From assembly GCF_001412215.1 (NCBI RefSeq), contig NZ_LLWP01000011.1, positions 1 through 64,000 of the forward strand: 64,000 bases of DNA, given 5' to 3'. A model generated the notes under the pieces. The model had not been told where the DNA came from, ran no database searches, and was given only the letters and a program-made list of their open reading frames with translations. The stretch is from Pedobacter sp. Hv1 (GTDB taxonomy: Bacteria; Bacteroidota; Bacteroidia; Sphingobacteriales; Sphingobacteriaceae). Positions 42,008-51,633 of this stretch are shown piece after piece (position 1 is the first letter of the stretch; each line of letters starts with the position of its first letter). Both the position numbers and the translations under genes were made by a program.

Positions 42008-42910
42008 ATGAAACCAATTCTAACCACTCTTTTGGCAATTGTATTTAGCACTACTGCTTTTGCACAAAGCCCAGATAAGGCCTTGGCCAAAGTAAGTTAT
42101 ACCTTCTCTCACATCAGAGATACTACACAACGAGACAAGCCTTATACAGAAGCAATGCTATTGTTCATTGGCAAAAATGCATCCCTCTATACCAGTTATG
42201 ATAAGATTGCGCAAAGCGAACTTAGGAAAAAAGCGATAGAACAACAGATTAAAGAAACACCAGATGGACAACCCATGAAGATCAATCTTGGCAAAATAAA
42301 GCCAACCACTTCAATAGAATATTTTCTTTTTGCAAAAGAAAAAAAGCTCTTCGTTAAAGAGCCTGTTGTAAATGATTATTTGACAGAAGAGCCAGCATTT
42401 CAGATTGTATGGAAGCTAACCAAAGATACGGCGAGTTTTTCTGGTGTGCATTGCCAAAAAGCAACAACTCACTTTAAAGGCAGAAACTGGATAGCTTGGT
42501 ATGCATCTGAACTACCTTTCCAAAGTGGACCATGAAAACTCAATGGTCTGCCTGGTTTAATTATAGAAGCTTATGATGACAAAAAAGAAGTACAGTTTCT
42601 ATTTTCCGGTATCGAGAATATAAAAGATGAAGCCATAAAGCCAAAACAGAACATTGGAGATACTGAAACGATCAAATCCATCAATTCAATTCCTGGCAAT
42701 GAAATCAAACTACCCATTAACACCATCAGGACTACAATAGCCGAACTTGATAAACTTAAAGCAGCAAGAGCAAAAGATCCAATGGGTTTCGCAAATGCAC
42801 AAATGGCTGGCAATGGTGTAAGCATGAGCATAACCACGTCAAAAAAACCAGGAGCTACAATGGTTAAAAGCACATTCAATAACCCAATAGAATTACCCGA
42901 GAAGAATTAG
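42008..42910 (+). pseudogene. GLPGLI family protein, interrupted by one in-frame TGA
   Basis: A 300-codon reading frame with signal peptide, the conserved beginning SPDKALAKVSYTFSH, GKNASLYTSYDK, the cysteine in SGVHCQKA and the tail NNPIELPEKN, but with a single TGA at 42533-42535. In the other copies this codon is the tryptophan of GPWKL, just before the GLPGLI motif. The downstream frame is open and normal (LNGLPGLIIEAYDDKKEV). A TGG to TGA change is therefore the only visible damage: a recent pseudogene, or a sequencing error, or stop read-through. Alternative start TTG at 41999; the ATG at 42008 is chosen. Confidence 0.8.
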
Positions 42911-42963
42911 GGCTTGTATTTAATGTATACGAAGTGTTAAAAATAATTAAATATAAATAATAT

Positions 42964-42987
42964 TACGAATTATTCGTAGATTTACGA
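42964..42987 (+). promoter_or_regulatory. BlaI-type operator/promoter of the second GLPGLI unit
   Basis: TACGA-ATTAT-TCGTA (42964-42978) followed by TCGTA-GATT-TACGA (42974-42987, sharing the first arm), 18 bases before the ATG at 43005. Nearly identical to the site at 41965-41990. Confidence 0.6.
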
Positions 42988-43004
42988 AAACTTAATTAAA
43001 GATT

Positions 43005-43841
43005 ATGAAAACTATCCTAACCACATTATTCGCCATTACCATTAGTACTTTATCATTTGCCCAAAACACAGATAAGGTATTGGCAAGGGTAAGCTACAAT
43101 TTTACCCATACCAGAGACACCTTGCGAAGAGATAATCCATACACAGAAAACATGCTGTTGATTATTGGAAAAAATGCATCTGTTTATACCAGCTATGATC
43201 GGATTCTACGACAACTCAACTTAGACAAACCTTCTAGCACTGCCCCATTTAAACCAGTTACCCAAGTCGATTACTTCTATTTTGCTAAAGAAAATGAGTT
43301 TTACACCAGAGAAAAAATCATCACAGAATACTTAGCCAAAGAAGTTGCTCCAAAAATCAATTGGAAGATCACAAAAGATACTGCTAGTTTTTCTGGTGTA
43401 CATTGTAAAAAAGCAACCACTTATTTTAAAGGCAGAAATTGGATTGCCTGGTTCGCACCTGAGCTACCTTTTCAAAGTGGACCTTGGAAGTTAAATAGCC
43501 TGCCTGGATTAATTGTAGAAGCTTATGATGACAAAGGAGAAGTTAAGTTTCAATTTGCAGGTATCGATAACCTCGACAAACAAGCCATCACAGCAGAACA
43601 GCAAGCATTAGCAGCCCACTTTTATTTTGGCCCAACCATTAAATTTCCGGCCGATGCTAAACTAACTACCAAACCTGATCTCGACAAACTAAAAGCTACT
43701 AGAGATAGAGATCCTATTGGTTTTGCAAAAGCATCAAGCCCAAATGATGGAAGAATTGTTGTAATGGGTTCAAGTATGACTGGTGTTTCGCATAACGTCA
43801 TCAACAATCCGATAGAACTACCAGAAAAGAAAGATAAATAA
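43005..43841 (+). CDS. GLPGLI family secreted protein (copy 2)
   Basis: A 278-residue exported protein with a signal peptide (residues 1-20, ending SFAQ). Conserved blocks are HTRDTLRRDNPYTENML, GKNASVYTSYDR, INWKITKDTASFSGVHCKKA with the invariant Cys134, GRNWIAWFAPELPFQSGPW, and SLPGLIVEAYDDKGEV, the family motif (here S for the first G). It ends in the tail NNPIELPEKKDK. The GLPGLI family (TIGR01200) is a Bacteroidota-only set of unknown function. First of four genes read from the operator at 42964. Confidence 0.88.
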   Translation: MKTILTTLFAITISTLSFAQNTDKVLARVSYNFTHTRDTLRRDNPYTENMLLIIGKNASVYTSYDRILRQLNLDKPSSTAPFKPVTQVDYFYFAKENEFYTREKIITEYLAKEVAPKINWKITKDTASFSGVHCKKATTYFKGRNWIAWFAPELPFQSGPWKLNSLPGLIVEAYDDKGEVKFQFAGIDNLDKQAITAEQQALAAHFYFGPTIKFPADAKLTTKPDLDKLKATRDRDPIGFAKASSPNDGRIVVMGSSMTGVSHNVINNPIELPEKKDK

Positions 43842-43863
43842 TATTGCTGTTTAAAATCACTTT

Positions 43864-44772
43864 ATGAAAGCCATTTTAATCTTATTTTTTACAATTACCA
43901 CAGCTACACTTGCTTTGGCCCAAAGCCCCGATAAAGTTTTGGCTAGGGTAAGGTACAATTTTGTACATGTACAAGATACTACCCAAAAAGATACCCCATA
44001 TACAGAGAACATGGTATTGGCCATAGGCAAAAATGCTTCCTTATACGCAAGTAAGGATGGATTAGACCAAACTCTTACCCGAAACAACCTTATTTTAGAA
44101 AATGCCAAAAAACTAGACCCAGGCTTAGTGAGCATCCAGTTAGACCGGACAAGCCCAGATGTAAACTCGAAGGTCTATTTTTTCTTTGCCAAAGAAAACA
44201 AATTCATTACCAAAGAACGGGTATTTAACAACTATTTGGTAGAGGAAATTGCCCCAAAAATAAACTGGACCATCACAGCAGATACCATTAACCTTTCTGG
44301 AGTACATTGCAAAAAGGCACAAGCTTATTTTAAGGGAAGAAATTGGACAGCTTGGTATGCCATTGACCTACCTTTTCAAAGCGGACCTTGGAAACTCAAT
44401 GGTTTGCCTGGATTAATTGTGGAGGCTTATGATGAAAAGAAAGAAGTACAATTTTTATTCGCTGGTTTAGAAAATACAGCAGACCCTGTCAATAACGAAA
44501 CCATTACAAGTCATGGACCTAAAATCATAGACATGGATGTGAATTTGGTTAAAAGTAATGAAATCAAATTACCTAGCAATGCCATCCGAACCACTCAAAA
44601 AGAACTTGATAAATTAAAAGATAGCAGAGAAAAAGATCCGCAAGGTTTTATGAATGCCCAAATGAGCGCCAATGGTATTGGTTATGTAAAAGCACAACGA
44701 AAAGCAACAGTAGAACTTCCAAAAAAGGCCATTCTCAATAACCCTATCGAACTACCAGAAAAGAAAAACTAA
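43864..44772 (+). CDS. GLPGLI family secreted protein (copy 3)
   Basis: A 302-residue exported paralogue: signal peptide ending LALAQ, the blocks TPYTENMVLAIGKNASLYAS, SGVHCKKAQ with the single conserved cysteine, GRNWTAWYAIDLPFQSGPW, LNGLPGLIVEAYDEKKEV, and the tail NNPIELPEKKN. It lies 22 bases after copy 2 without a new operator, so it is probably in the same transcript. Compared with its neighbours the block between SYDK and NYLVEE is longer. Function unknown. Confidence 0.88.
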   Translation: MKAILILFFTITTATLALAQSPDKVLARVRYNFVHVQDTTQKDTPYTENMVLAIGKNASLYASKDGLDQTLTRNNLILENAKKLDPGLVSIQLDRTSPDVNSKVYFFFAKENKFITKERVFNNYLVEEIAPKINWTITADTINLSGVHCKKAQAYFKGRNWTAWYAIDLPFQSGPWKLNGLPGLIVEAYDEKKEVQFLFAGLENTADPVNNETITSHGPKIIDMDVNLVKSNEIKLPSNAIRTTQKELDKLKDSREKDPQGFMNAQMSANGIGYVKAQRKATVELPKKAILNNPIELPEKKN

Positions 44773-44786
44773 CTAATCAAAAGACG

Positions 44787-45647
44787 ATGAAAACTTTATT
44801 AAGCAGCCTATTGGCACTATTTGCTACAAGTGCCGTAATGGCACAAAAACCAGACAGTTTATTAGCCAGGGTGCGGTATACCTATGTCAATACCACAGAC
44901 ACTTTAAAAAGTGGAAAAACACGTACCGAAAACATGCTGCTATTTTTAGGCAAAAATGCCTCATTATATACCAGTTATGATAAAATCAGATACGAAATCT
45001 CTCAAGACCAGAAATATAGAGCAAAAATGATGGCTAATGCAGGCAGTGGAAAACCTGTAGCCATTTTAATAGATAATACAAACGGAGAATGGCTGTCTAC
45101 CTCTTCTAATTTATATTTTTCAAAAGAGAATAAATTCTTCACCAAAGAGGTGATCGCCCTTCAAAGCTATCTTATAGAAGAGCCTGCCCCACAAATCAAT
45201 TGGAAAATTACAAAAGATACCACCAGCTTTTCGGGCTTAAGCTGCAAAAAAGCGATTGCTAATTTCGAAGGCAAAAATTGGATTGCCTGGTTTGCCCCCA
45301 GCCTACCCTTTCAAACCGGACCTTGGAAATTAAATAGCTTACCAGGTTTAATTATTGAAGCCTATGAGGAAAATAAACTGATCCAGTTTCAATTTGCTGG
45401 CTTAGAAAGTGTCAAAGAAGGCGAACATCAAAGAATTGATGACGTTACTAAAAGAGCTGATGCCAGACCCGGCGACTATAATCCAATTGACCAGTTAATT
45501 GGCCGTGACGTAGGTACGGCTTATTTTGAAAATGTGATCAAATTACCTATTGGTGCCATCAGAGCAGATAAAGAAAAGTTTGAAAAATTGAGAGCTGCTT
45601 TTTTAAAAGACCCCGCCGGTTTCGTAAGAACTCGGTCTAGATATTAA
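44787..45647 (+). CDS. GLPGLI family secreted protein (copy 4, no C-terminal tail)
   Basis: A 286-residue exported paralogue with signal peptide ending AVMAQ. It keeps TRTENMLLFLGKNASLYTSYDK, SGLSCKKAIANFEGKNWIAWF, GPWKLNSLPGLIIEAYEENK. It is the only copy in the array that ends without the NNPIELPE-like tail: the frame stops at VRTRSRY right after DPAGF. No shifted remnant of the tail is visible downstream, so it seems truly shorter. It lies 15 bases after copy 3. Confidence 0.87.
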   Translation: MKTLLSSLLALFATSAVMAQKPDSLLARVRYTYVNTTDTLKSGKTRTENMLLFLGKNASLYTSYDKIRYEISQDQKYRAKMMANAGSGKPVAILIDNTNGEWLSTSSNLYFSKENKFFTKEVIALQSYLIEEPAPQINWKITKDTTSFSGLSCKKAIANFEGKNWIAWFAPSLPFQTGPWKLNSLPGLIIEAYEENKLIQFQFAGLESVKEGEHQRIDDVTKRADARPGDYNPIDQLIGRDVGTAYFENVIKLPIGAIRADKEKFEKLRAAFLKDPAGFVRTRSRY

Positions 45648-45689
45648 CAAAAAATCAATATTTCTATCAATACATTAAATCAAAAAGAG

Positions 45690-46613
45690 ATGAAAACTAT
45701 ATTAACCACCCTATTTGCCATCGCTATAAGTACAACAGCCATAGCACAACAGCCAGACAAGGCACTGATCAGAGTGAAATATGCACTATCACACCTATCT
45801 GACACCACCAAAAGAGACAACTTTTACAAAGAGACCATGATGCTTGTTGCAGGCAAAAATGCATCGGTATTTTTAAGCTACGATAAGGTTTTAAGAGATA
45901 TGCAGGCAAAAGAAGCCCTTCAAGAACAAGTGAAACAGCAAGTAAGTAATGGCGGTCTCAAATCGATTACCATGCCCCCTCGTAAAAGACAGTTTAGCGA
46001 AACTGAATTTTACTATTATGCCAATGAGGCCAAACTATTTACAAAAGAACAATTAGGCGTTACCTATTTGGTTGAAGAAAATGCCGAAAAAATTGATTGG
46101 AAAATAATGCCAGAGACACTTAATATTGAAGGAATCTCCTGTAAAAAAGCAACAGCAAATTTCAGAGGTCGAAATTGGACCGCTTGGTTTGCCGAAGAAC
46201 TGCCTTTTGCTAGTGGACCATGGAAACTGGTTGGGCTACCCGGCTTAATTATACAAGCTTACGATGAACAAAAAGAAGTATCATTTGATTTTGCCGGACT
46301 GGAAAGTATAGCAGAAAACAAAAATAAGGCGACCGAAAATTCATTAGGCGAATATGATATTAAAAAATATGGAAGCAGCAATGTACTTTCTGATAATGAA
46401 ATCAAATTACCAGCCGGAGCTGTTAAAGCTACAATAAAGGAAATTAAACGCTTAAGAGAAGCCAGAGCTAACGATCCGCAAGGTTTTGCTAAGGCTCAAA
46501 TGGCGGCAATGGGGCTTGGTGGTTTACAGCAGGTTTCTACAGGCAATAGAACAACAGCACCAATTCCAGCAACGGTGTTCAATAATCCAATCGAGAAGAA
46601 AAGTCCTAATTAA
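45690..46613 (+). CDS. GLPGLI family secreted protein (copy 5)
   Basis: A 307-residue exported paralogue: signal peptide ending AIAQ, the block AGKNASVFLSYDKVL, the cysteine in GISCKKATANF, GRNWTAWFAEELPFASGPW, VGLPGLIIQAYDEQKEV and a variant tail NNPIEKKSPN. A methionine- and glutamine-rich stretch near residues 255-290 links the LP-A-K region to the tail. It lies 42 bases after copy 4, without an operator, and ends the second unit. Confidence 0.88.
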   Translation: MKTILTTLFAIAISTTAIAQQPDKALIRVKYALSHLSDTTKRDNFYKETMMLVAGKNASVFLSYDKVLRDMQAKEALQEQVKQQVSNGGLKSITMPPRKRQFSETEFYYYANEAKLFTKEQLGVTYLVEENAEKIDWKIMPETLNIEGISCKKATANFRGRNWTAWFAEELPFASGPWKLVGLPGLIIQAYDEQKEVSFDFAGLESIAENKNKATENSLGEYDIKKYGSSNVLSDNEIKLPAGAVKATIKEIKRLREARANDPQGFAKAQMAAMGLGGLQQVSTGNRTTAPIPATVFNNPIEKKSPN

Positions 46614-46691
46614 TTACCATACTCCTGTTTAACCCCTAGTCGCACTATATTTTAACATATAAGTTAAAAAATGTTAAATCATTTTTATTAT

Positions 46692-46715
46692 TACGAAATA
46701 CCCGTAGTTTTACGA
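46692..46715 (+). promoter_or_regulatory. BlaI-type operator/promoter of the third GLPGLI unit
   Basis: TACGA-AATAC-CCGTA (46692-46706, one mismatch) followed by CCGTA-GTTT-TACGA (46702-46715), 25 bases before the ATG at 46741. Same layout as the two other array promoters, with the -7-like box TAGTTTTA at the centre. Confidence 0.55.
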
Positions 46716-46740
46716 AAGATTAATTGATATAAAATATACA

Positions 46741-47652
46741 ATGAAAACCATTCTCGCCATTTTATTTACGATGTCAATTACATCTATTGTTTTAGCACAA
46801 AATGCTGATCAGGCTTTAGCTAGGATTCATTATAAGTTTAGCCACATTAGAGATACCACAAACAGAGACGAACCTTTTCAAGAAAACATGATCTTAATTA
46901 TTGGCAAAAATGCATCAGTATATGCCAGTTATGATAAAATGACCCAAGCAGAAAGATTAGCTGCATTTCTTAAAGAGCAAACAAAAGCAAATGGTGGCAC
47001 CTTAACCAATATAGTAATGCAAAAGGGTTTAATGAAAAAAGTAACCAGTACCGATTTCTACAGTTATCCCAATGAGCAAAAGTCATTCTCAATTGAATAT
47101 TTGATGATGAACAAATACATTATTCCTGAAGAACTGCCTACCATCAAATGGACAATAAAGCAGGATACGATGAGTTTTGCTGGCGTAAATTGCAGAAAAG
47201 CAATTAGCCGTTACAAGGGCAGAAACTGGACTGCTTGGTATGCTGTTGATTTGCCCTTTCAAAGCGGACCATGGCAATTAAGTGGTTTGCCAGGATTAAT
47301 TATAGAAGCCTATGATGACAGGAAAGACATTCAGTTTCGGTTTGAAGGTTTAGAGAATGTAAATGAAAGCAATCTGGTAACCAAAGATGACAAAATCCGA
47401 ATAGGAACTGGCGAACTCAATTTTAGCAATAATTCTTACCTCGGTAGAGAAATTAAACTCCCTAAAGATGCCATCAAAGCAACCAGAGCAGAAATCAACA
47501 AATTGAGACAAGCCATAACTGACAATCCAGCAGCAAGCATGGGAGGTACAGTTGTGGCAGGTGCAACGGTAGTAAAGAAAAATGCACCCACCCAAAAAAC
47601 TGCTAAAAATACTTTTAACAACCCAATAGAATTACCAGAAATCAAAAAATAA
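46741..47652 (+). CDS. GLPGLI family secreted protein (copy 6)
   Basis: A 303-residue exported paralogue: signal peptide ending VLAQ, GKNASVYASYDK, the cysteine in SFAGVNCRKAIS, GRNWTAWYAVDLPFQSGPW, SGLPGLIIEAYDDRKDI and the tail NNPIELPEIKK preceded by an alanine/threonine-rich linker. It is the first gene of the third unit and the only one there with the operator directly before it. Function unknown. Confidence 0.88.
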   Translation: MKTILAILFTMSITSIVLAQNADQALARIHYKFSHIRDTTNRDEPFQENMILIIGKNASVYASYDKMTQAERLAAFLKEQTKANGGTLTNIVMQKGLMKKVTSTDFYSYPNEQKSFSIEYLMMNKYIIPEELPTIKWTIKQDTMSFAGVNCRKAISRYKGRNWTAWYAVDLPFQSGPWQLSGLPGLIIEAYDDRKDIQFRFEGLENVNESNLVTKDDKIRIGTGELNFSNNSYLGREIKLPKDAIKATRAEINKLRQAITDNPAASMGGTVVAGATVVKKNAPTQKTAKNTFNNPIELPEIKK

Positions 47653-47667
47653 TTAACCAAACACGAT

Positions 47668-48615
47668 ATGAAAACGACTTTAACTACTTTATTCGCCATT
47701 GCCATTACTTCTGCTGCTTTGGCACAAAATCCAGACAAGGCTTTGGCTAAGGTAAAATACAGCTTTACCCATATACAAGATACCACCCAAAAAGACAAGC
47801 CCTACACTGAGAATATGTTATTGCTAATTGGCAAAAATGCTTCTGCCTATACCAGTTATGACAAAATAGAAGCTCAGTTGGCAATGCAAAAACAGATCCA
47901 AGAACAACTGAAAAATCAGGCAGGAACTGGAAATGCAACGATAAAATTTGAGAGTAAAGGTTACAAACCTACCTCTAACCTTGATTATTTCTATTTTGCT
48001 AAAGAAAACAAATTCTATGTAAAAGAACGTGTTTTCAATAATTACCTAATAGAAGAAGAAGTACCCAAAATCAATTGGAAAATTAGCAAAGACACCACAA
48101 GTCTTTCGGGCGTACGTTGCCAAAAGGCAACAGGTTATTTTAAAGGTAGAAATTGGATAGCTTGGTTTGCACCAGAACTTCCTTTTCAAAGTGGCCCATG
48201 GAAATTAAATGGTTTGCCAGGTTTGATTATAGAGGCTTATGATGAGAAAAAGGAAGTTCAATTCCAATTTGCAGGCATGGAAAATATAACCGAAGCCGAT
48301 CAAAAGGCAGCAGAGAATAGCGATCTTAAAATAGCTGGCCCTAGTGGTTCTCCATCGGTAGTGAAAATAATGGGTATGGATACCGGCAATCCTTTTATGG
48401 GGAATGAGATCAAACTTCCAGTAGATGCTGTTAAAACCACCCGCAAAGAGTTAGATAAACTAAAAGATGCACAAGCTAAAGACCCACAAGGTTTTATGAA
48501 TGCACAATTGGCAGGTAGCGGTGTTAAAGTTGGTAACTTCCAAAGGTCTACAGGCGGAACTCCACCACCTCAAGCAGTGGTTAACAACCCTATCGAATTA
48601 CCAGAAAAGAAATAA
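47668..48615 (+). CDS. GLPGLI family secreted protein (copy 7)
   Basis: A 315-residue exported paralogue, the longest: signal peptide ending ALAQ, PYTENMLLLIGKNASAYTSY, the cysteine in SGVRCQKATGYF, GRNWIAWFAPELPFQSGPW, LNGLPGLIIEAYDEKKEV, a longer spacer rich in G and P (residues 230-250), and the tail NNPIELPEKK. It lies 15 bases after copy 6. The outer-membrane barrel gene follows after 181 bases. Confidence 0.88.
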   Translation: MKTTLTTLFAIAITSAALAQNPDKALAKVKYSFTHIQDTTQKDKPYTENMLLLIGKNASAYTSYDKIEAQLAMQKQIQEQLKNQAGTGNATIKFESKGYKPTSNLDYFYFAKENKFYVKERVFNNYLIEEEVPKINWKISKDTTSLSGVRCQKATGYFKGRNWIAWFAPELPFQSGPWKLNGLPGLIIEAYDEKKEVQFQFAGMENITEADQKAAENSDLKIAGPSGSPSVVKIMGMDTGNPFMGNEIKLPVDAVKTTRKELDKLKDAQAKDPQGFMNAQLAGSGVKVGNFQRSTGGTPPPQAVVNNPIELPEKK

Positions 48616-48688
48616 GCACCATGTTTTTTGTTGGAATTTTATTAGTAGTTCTCTTTCTGTTAAACTACATTTTAGGTTAATAGAAGAC

Positions 48689-48722
48689 CCTAAAACCAGA
48701 TCAAATTCTGGTAAAATTTAGG
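48689..48722 (+). promoter_or_regulatory. Hairpin between the GLPGLI array and the outer-membrane protein gene
   Basis: CCTAAAACCAGA (48689-48700) pairs with TCTGGT (48707-48712) and TTTAGG (48717-48722), with four unpaired A on the second side. There is no T run, so it might be a weak attenuator or an mRNA processing site separating the GLPGLI units from the barrel gene. Confidence 0.35.
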
Positions 48723-48796
48723 TATAGTTTGAAGCATTGCTGAAGTGCCATTGCCAAGTTATGCCATTATTTACGACTGAATTAGCTCAAAAAGAA

Positions 48797-51457
48797 ATGA
48801 AAAAACGATTGCTCTATCTATTGCTGATCACCATGTTGAGCAGTGTAGCCGCCTTTGCCCAAAAACAGGTTAAAGGAAAAATAAAGGATGCAAAGGGTAC
48901 CCCTATTGTATCTGTGAATGTTAACCTAAAAGATAAAGAAGGTAATATTCTCAGTTTTACCAGAACCAACGACAAAGGTGAATACCTGCTTTCCTTTACC
49001 GAAGAGAATAAAGATCTTACAGTAGAAGCTACAATTATTGGCTATGAAAAGAAAACCATTGGCATTACCGAGTTGACCAAAAATTACGACCTGATTTTAA
49101 AAGATACAGAAATTAACCTTAAAACAGTTGTGGTTAAAAATAGACCTGTATTAACTGCTAATGGTGATACATTGAACTACAAAACTTCTGATTTTGCCGA
49201 TAAACAAGACAGAACGATTGGTGATGTACTGAAAAAGATGCCCGGTATTGTGGTAGATGAAAATGGCAAAGTAAGCTACAATGGCAAAAGCATTTCTAAT
49301 CTGTACCTAGATAAAGATAATTTACTAGATGATAAGTATAACATTGCTACCAAAAGCATCCCTCATGGTGCAGTTGAAAAAGTTCAGGTGATCCAAAATG
49401 ACCAACCTATAAAAATGCTGCGCAAAAACAACATGAGTGACGATGTGGCCTTAAACTTAGTAATCAAAGATGATGCTAAATTGAAAATGATGGGCGATAT
49501 CAAAGCAGGTCTTGGCACACCTGATCGATTTGATGGTAATATCAATGCCATGATGTTTAAAAAGGAATTGAAATTTATCAATAGCCTAAAAGGCAACAAT
49601 ATTGGTATCGATCCTGGTATCGACCTCACATCGCACAACATGGCCGATTACCTGAAACGTTTTGACAATAACAAACCTAGCAGTTTTCTTTCTGCTGGCG
49701 CTGCTGGTGTACCTACATTGCCACAAAAAAGATCGTTATTCAATAAGGCTGGCTTGGTTAACCTGAACAATCTTTACAAACTTAACCCAGATTTACAGCT
49801 AAAGGCCAATATCTCTTATCTGTACGACCAAAGAAGTCAAGAATACAATAAGTCGTCTGAGACTTATTTACCGGGACAAACCATTCGCTACAACGAAGTT
49901 CAGAACAATGCCATCAACCCACAAAAATTCAGGGCACAATTGAACCTCAACAACAATACGGAGCAATCTTACCTGAACAATACCTTTATTGCAGAATATG
50001 CACCCAACTATACCAATTCTAATGTGGTAATCAATGGCATTGGTGCCAACCAGACACTTAACCAAAAAACATTCGACCTTTCTAATGAAATGAGCTACAG
50101 GAAAAAATTGAAATCTGATGATATCCTTAACTTTTATTCATTTTTAAATAGAACAACGCAACCAGAAATCTTAAATATCAGACCAGGCTTAAATCAAGAC
50201 ATTTTAAACAACAACAAACCTTATTTTGGGTTAGACCAATACATCAAATTACCCACTTTGTACACCAACAACTTTATGTCTTTTGCCGTTGTAAGCAACA
50301 AGTTTGTACAAACCTATAAAACTGGCTTTAGTATACAAAAACAAGACTTTAATTCGGAGCTTTATCGAATCCAAAATGACCAAACTACAGAATTGGTCTC
50401 ACAAAGTACTACCAATGATCTAGACTGGCTTAAAACAAGAGCATTTGTGGAAGCAGGATATGAATACACTGGCGAAAAAATTAAGGCAGGGTTATTTCTT
50501 CCGTTCAGCTATAACAACATCAATTATAGCGACCCCGGTAAAAGCTTAGACAAAAGTTTAGATAAATTCTTTATCAATCCATCTTTCAACTTCAAATATC
50601 AAACTGGCATAGAAAATTACATTTCGGCCAATTACAACTATAGCAATAGCTTAGGTGGTATTGACGATGTTTATCGTGGTACGGTATTAAAAAATTACCG
50701 TTCATTGTTTGCCAACAACGCTCCTATTTCCGAAAGTAAAACACATGGAGTTGGAGCTAACTTTAACTTCCGTAAGGCCATGCAAATGGTGTTCTTTAGC
50801 TTAGGGGTTAACTATTCGGCAACTACATTAAATACCATTTCTTCATTTACTTTAAGTGATAATATCCAACAACGTGTTGTTTTGCCTTTGGCCAATCAAG
50901 CTAAATCTCTTTCTGTTAACGCAAGTGCAAGCAAATATCTCTTCGCTTTAAGAAGCACAGTTAATATTGGCACAAGTTTTAGCCAAAGCAGATTTGATCA
51001 GTTACAGAACAATAAATTATTGCCATTTGATGCGCAAACGATCAATTACACTGGAGGTATAGATTCTAAATTGACCAATTTCATGAATTTCTCTTACAAT
51101 GGCACGTATACCGTAAGCAATAACAAATCGTCGGCAAGTAACATCAACAATAAATTCCAGCAGTTAAGACAACAATCTAGTTTAACATTTACAGCCTTTA
51201 AAAGTGTATTTGTAAATTTTGCTGCAGAGCACATTTTTACCCACCAACAAAATCAGCCAAATTTGAACTATTTGTTTGCTGATTTTAATGTAAGATACAA
51301 ATTGATGAAACTTAAAACAGACCTCGAATTTGGTATAACCAATTTAGCCAATGTTAAAAAGTTCGAAGCCGTTAACCTTTCTGCAAACTCATTAACCTCA
51401 GGCACTTATTATATTCCAGGACGAGTTGCCATGTTAAAAGCAACTTTCAATTTCTAA
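48797..51457 (+). CDS. Outer-membrane beta-barrel protein with carboxypeptidase-regulatory and plug domains
   Basis: An 886-residue TonB-dependent-receptor-like protein. The ATG at 48797 is chosen because it starts the signal peptide MKKRLLYLLLITML...AFAQ. Next come a CarboxypepD_reg-like domain (about residues 24-105), a plug domain (about 115-220, with IGDVLKKMPGIVVDENGKVSY and SISNLYLDKDNLL), and a long barrel (to the C-terminal aromatic ATFNF). Such barrels commonly follow GLPGLI genes; no TonB-box motif is certain. It may be the outer-membrane partner of the array. Confidence 0.87.
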   Translation: MKKRLLYLLLITMLSSVAAFAQKQVKGKIKDAKGTPIVSVNVNLKDKEGNILSFTRTNDKGEYLLSFTEENKDLTVEATIIGYEKKTIGITELTKNYDLILKDTEINLKTVVVKNRPVLTANGDTLNYKTSDFADKQDRTIGDVLKKMPGIVVDENGKVSYNGKSISNLYLDKDNLLDDKYNIATKSIPHGAVEKVQVIQNDQPIKMLRKNNMSDDVALNLVIKDDAKLKMMGDIKAGLGTPDRFDGNINAMMFKKELKFINSLKGNNIGIDPGIDLTSHNMADYLKRFDNNKPSSFLSAGAAGVPTLPQKRSLFNKAGLVNLNNLYKLNPDLQLKANISYLYDQRSQEYNKSSETYLPGQTIRYNEVQNNAINPQKFRAQLNLNNNTEQSYLNNTFIAEYAPNYTNSNVVINGIGANQTLNQKTFDLSNEMSYRKKLKSDDILNFYSFLNRTTQPEILNIRPGLNQDILNNNKPYFGLDQYIKLPTLYTNNFMSFAVVSNKFVQTYKTGFSIQKQDFNSELYRIQNDQTTELVSQSTTNDLDWLKTRAFVEAGYEYTGEKIKAGLFLPFSYNNINYSDPGKSLDKSLDKFFINPSFNFKYQTGIENYISANYNYSNSLGGIDDVYRGTVLKNYRSLFANNAPISESKTHGVGANFNFRKAMQMVFFSLGVNYSATTLNTISSFTLSDNIQQRVVLPLANQAKSLSVNASASKYLFALRSTVNIGTSFSQSRFDQLQNNKLLPFDAQTINYTGGIDSKLTNFMNFSYNGTYTVSNNKSSASNINNKFQQLRQQSSLTFTAFKSVFVNFAAEHIFTHQQNQPNLNYLFADFNVRYKLMKLKTDLEFGITNLANVKKFEAVNLSANSLTSGTYYIPGRVAMLKATFNF

Positions 51458-51515
51458 ACAACTGAATTGTGCGTATTGGTTAGGGTTAATAAATAATATA
51501 CCAAACAAACAATTG

Positions 51516-51548
51516 AAGCCCCGAAACTGTAAAGTTGAGGGGCTTTTT
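51516..51548 (+). terminator. Terminator after the outer-membrane protein gene
   Basis: AAGCCCC (51516-51522) pairs with GGGGCTT (51539-51545), and inside AACT/AGTT pairs extend the stem, followed by T. It closes the array/barrel block. Confidence 0.82.
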
Positions 51549-51633
51549 ATGTTTAAAATAAATGATACTAATTCTGTTAGAAAGGAGTTAATCTTTAAGT
51601 TACAATTACATTTTCATTCCTTTTTTCATCAAT

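Noticed and set aside
42533..42535. TGA in the first GLPGLI copy as a selenocysteine codon
   Set aside because: The paralogues have TGG (tryptophan) here, not cysteine, and no SECIS-like hairpin follows; a nonsense change is simpler.
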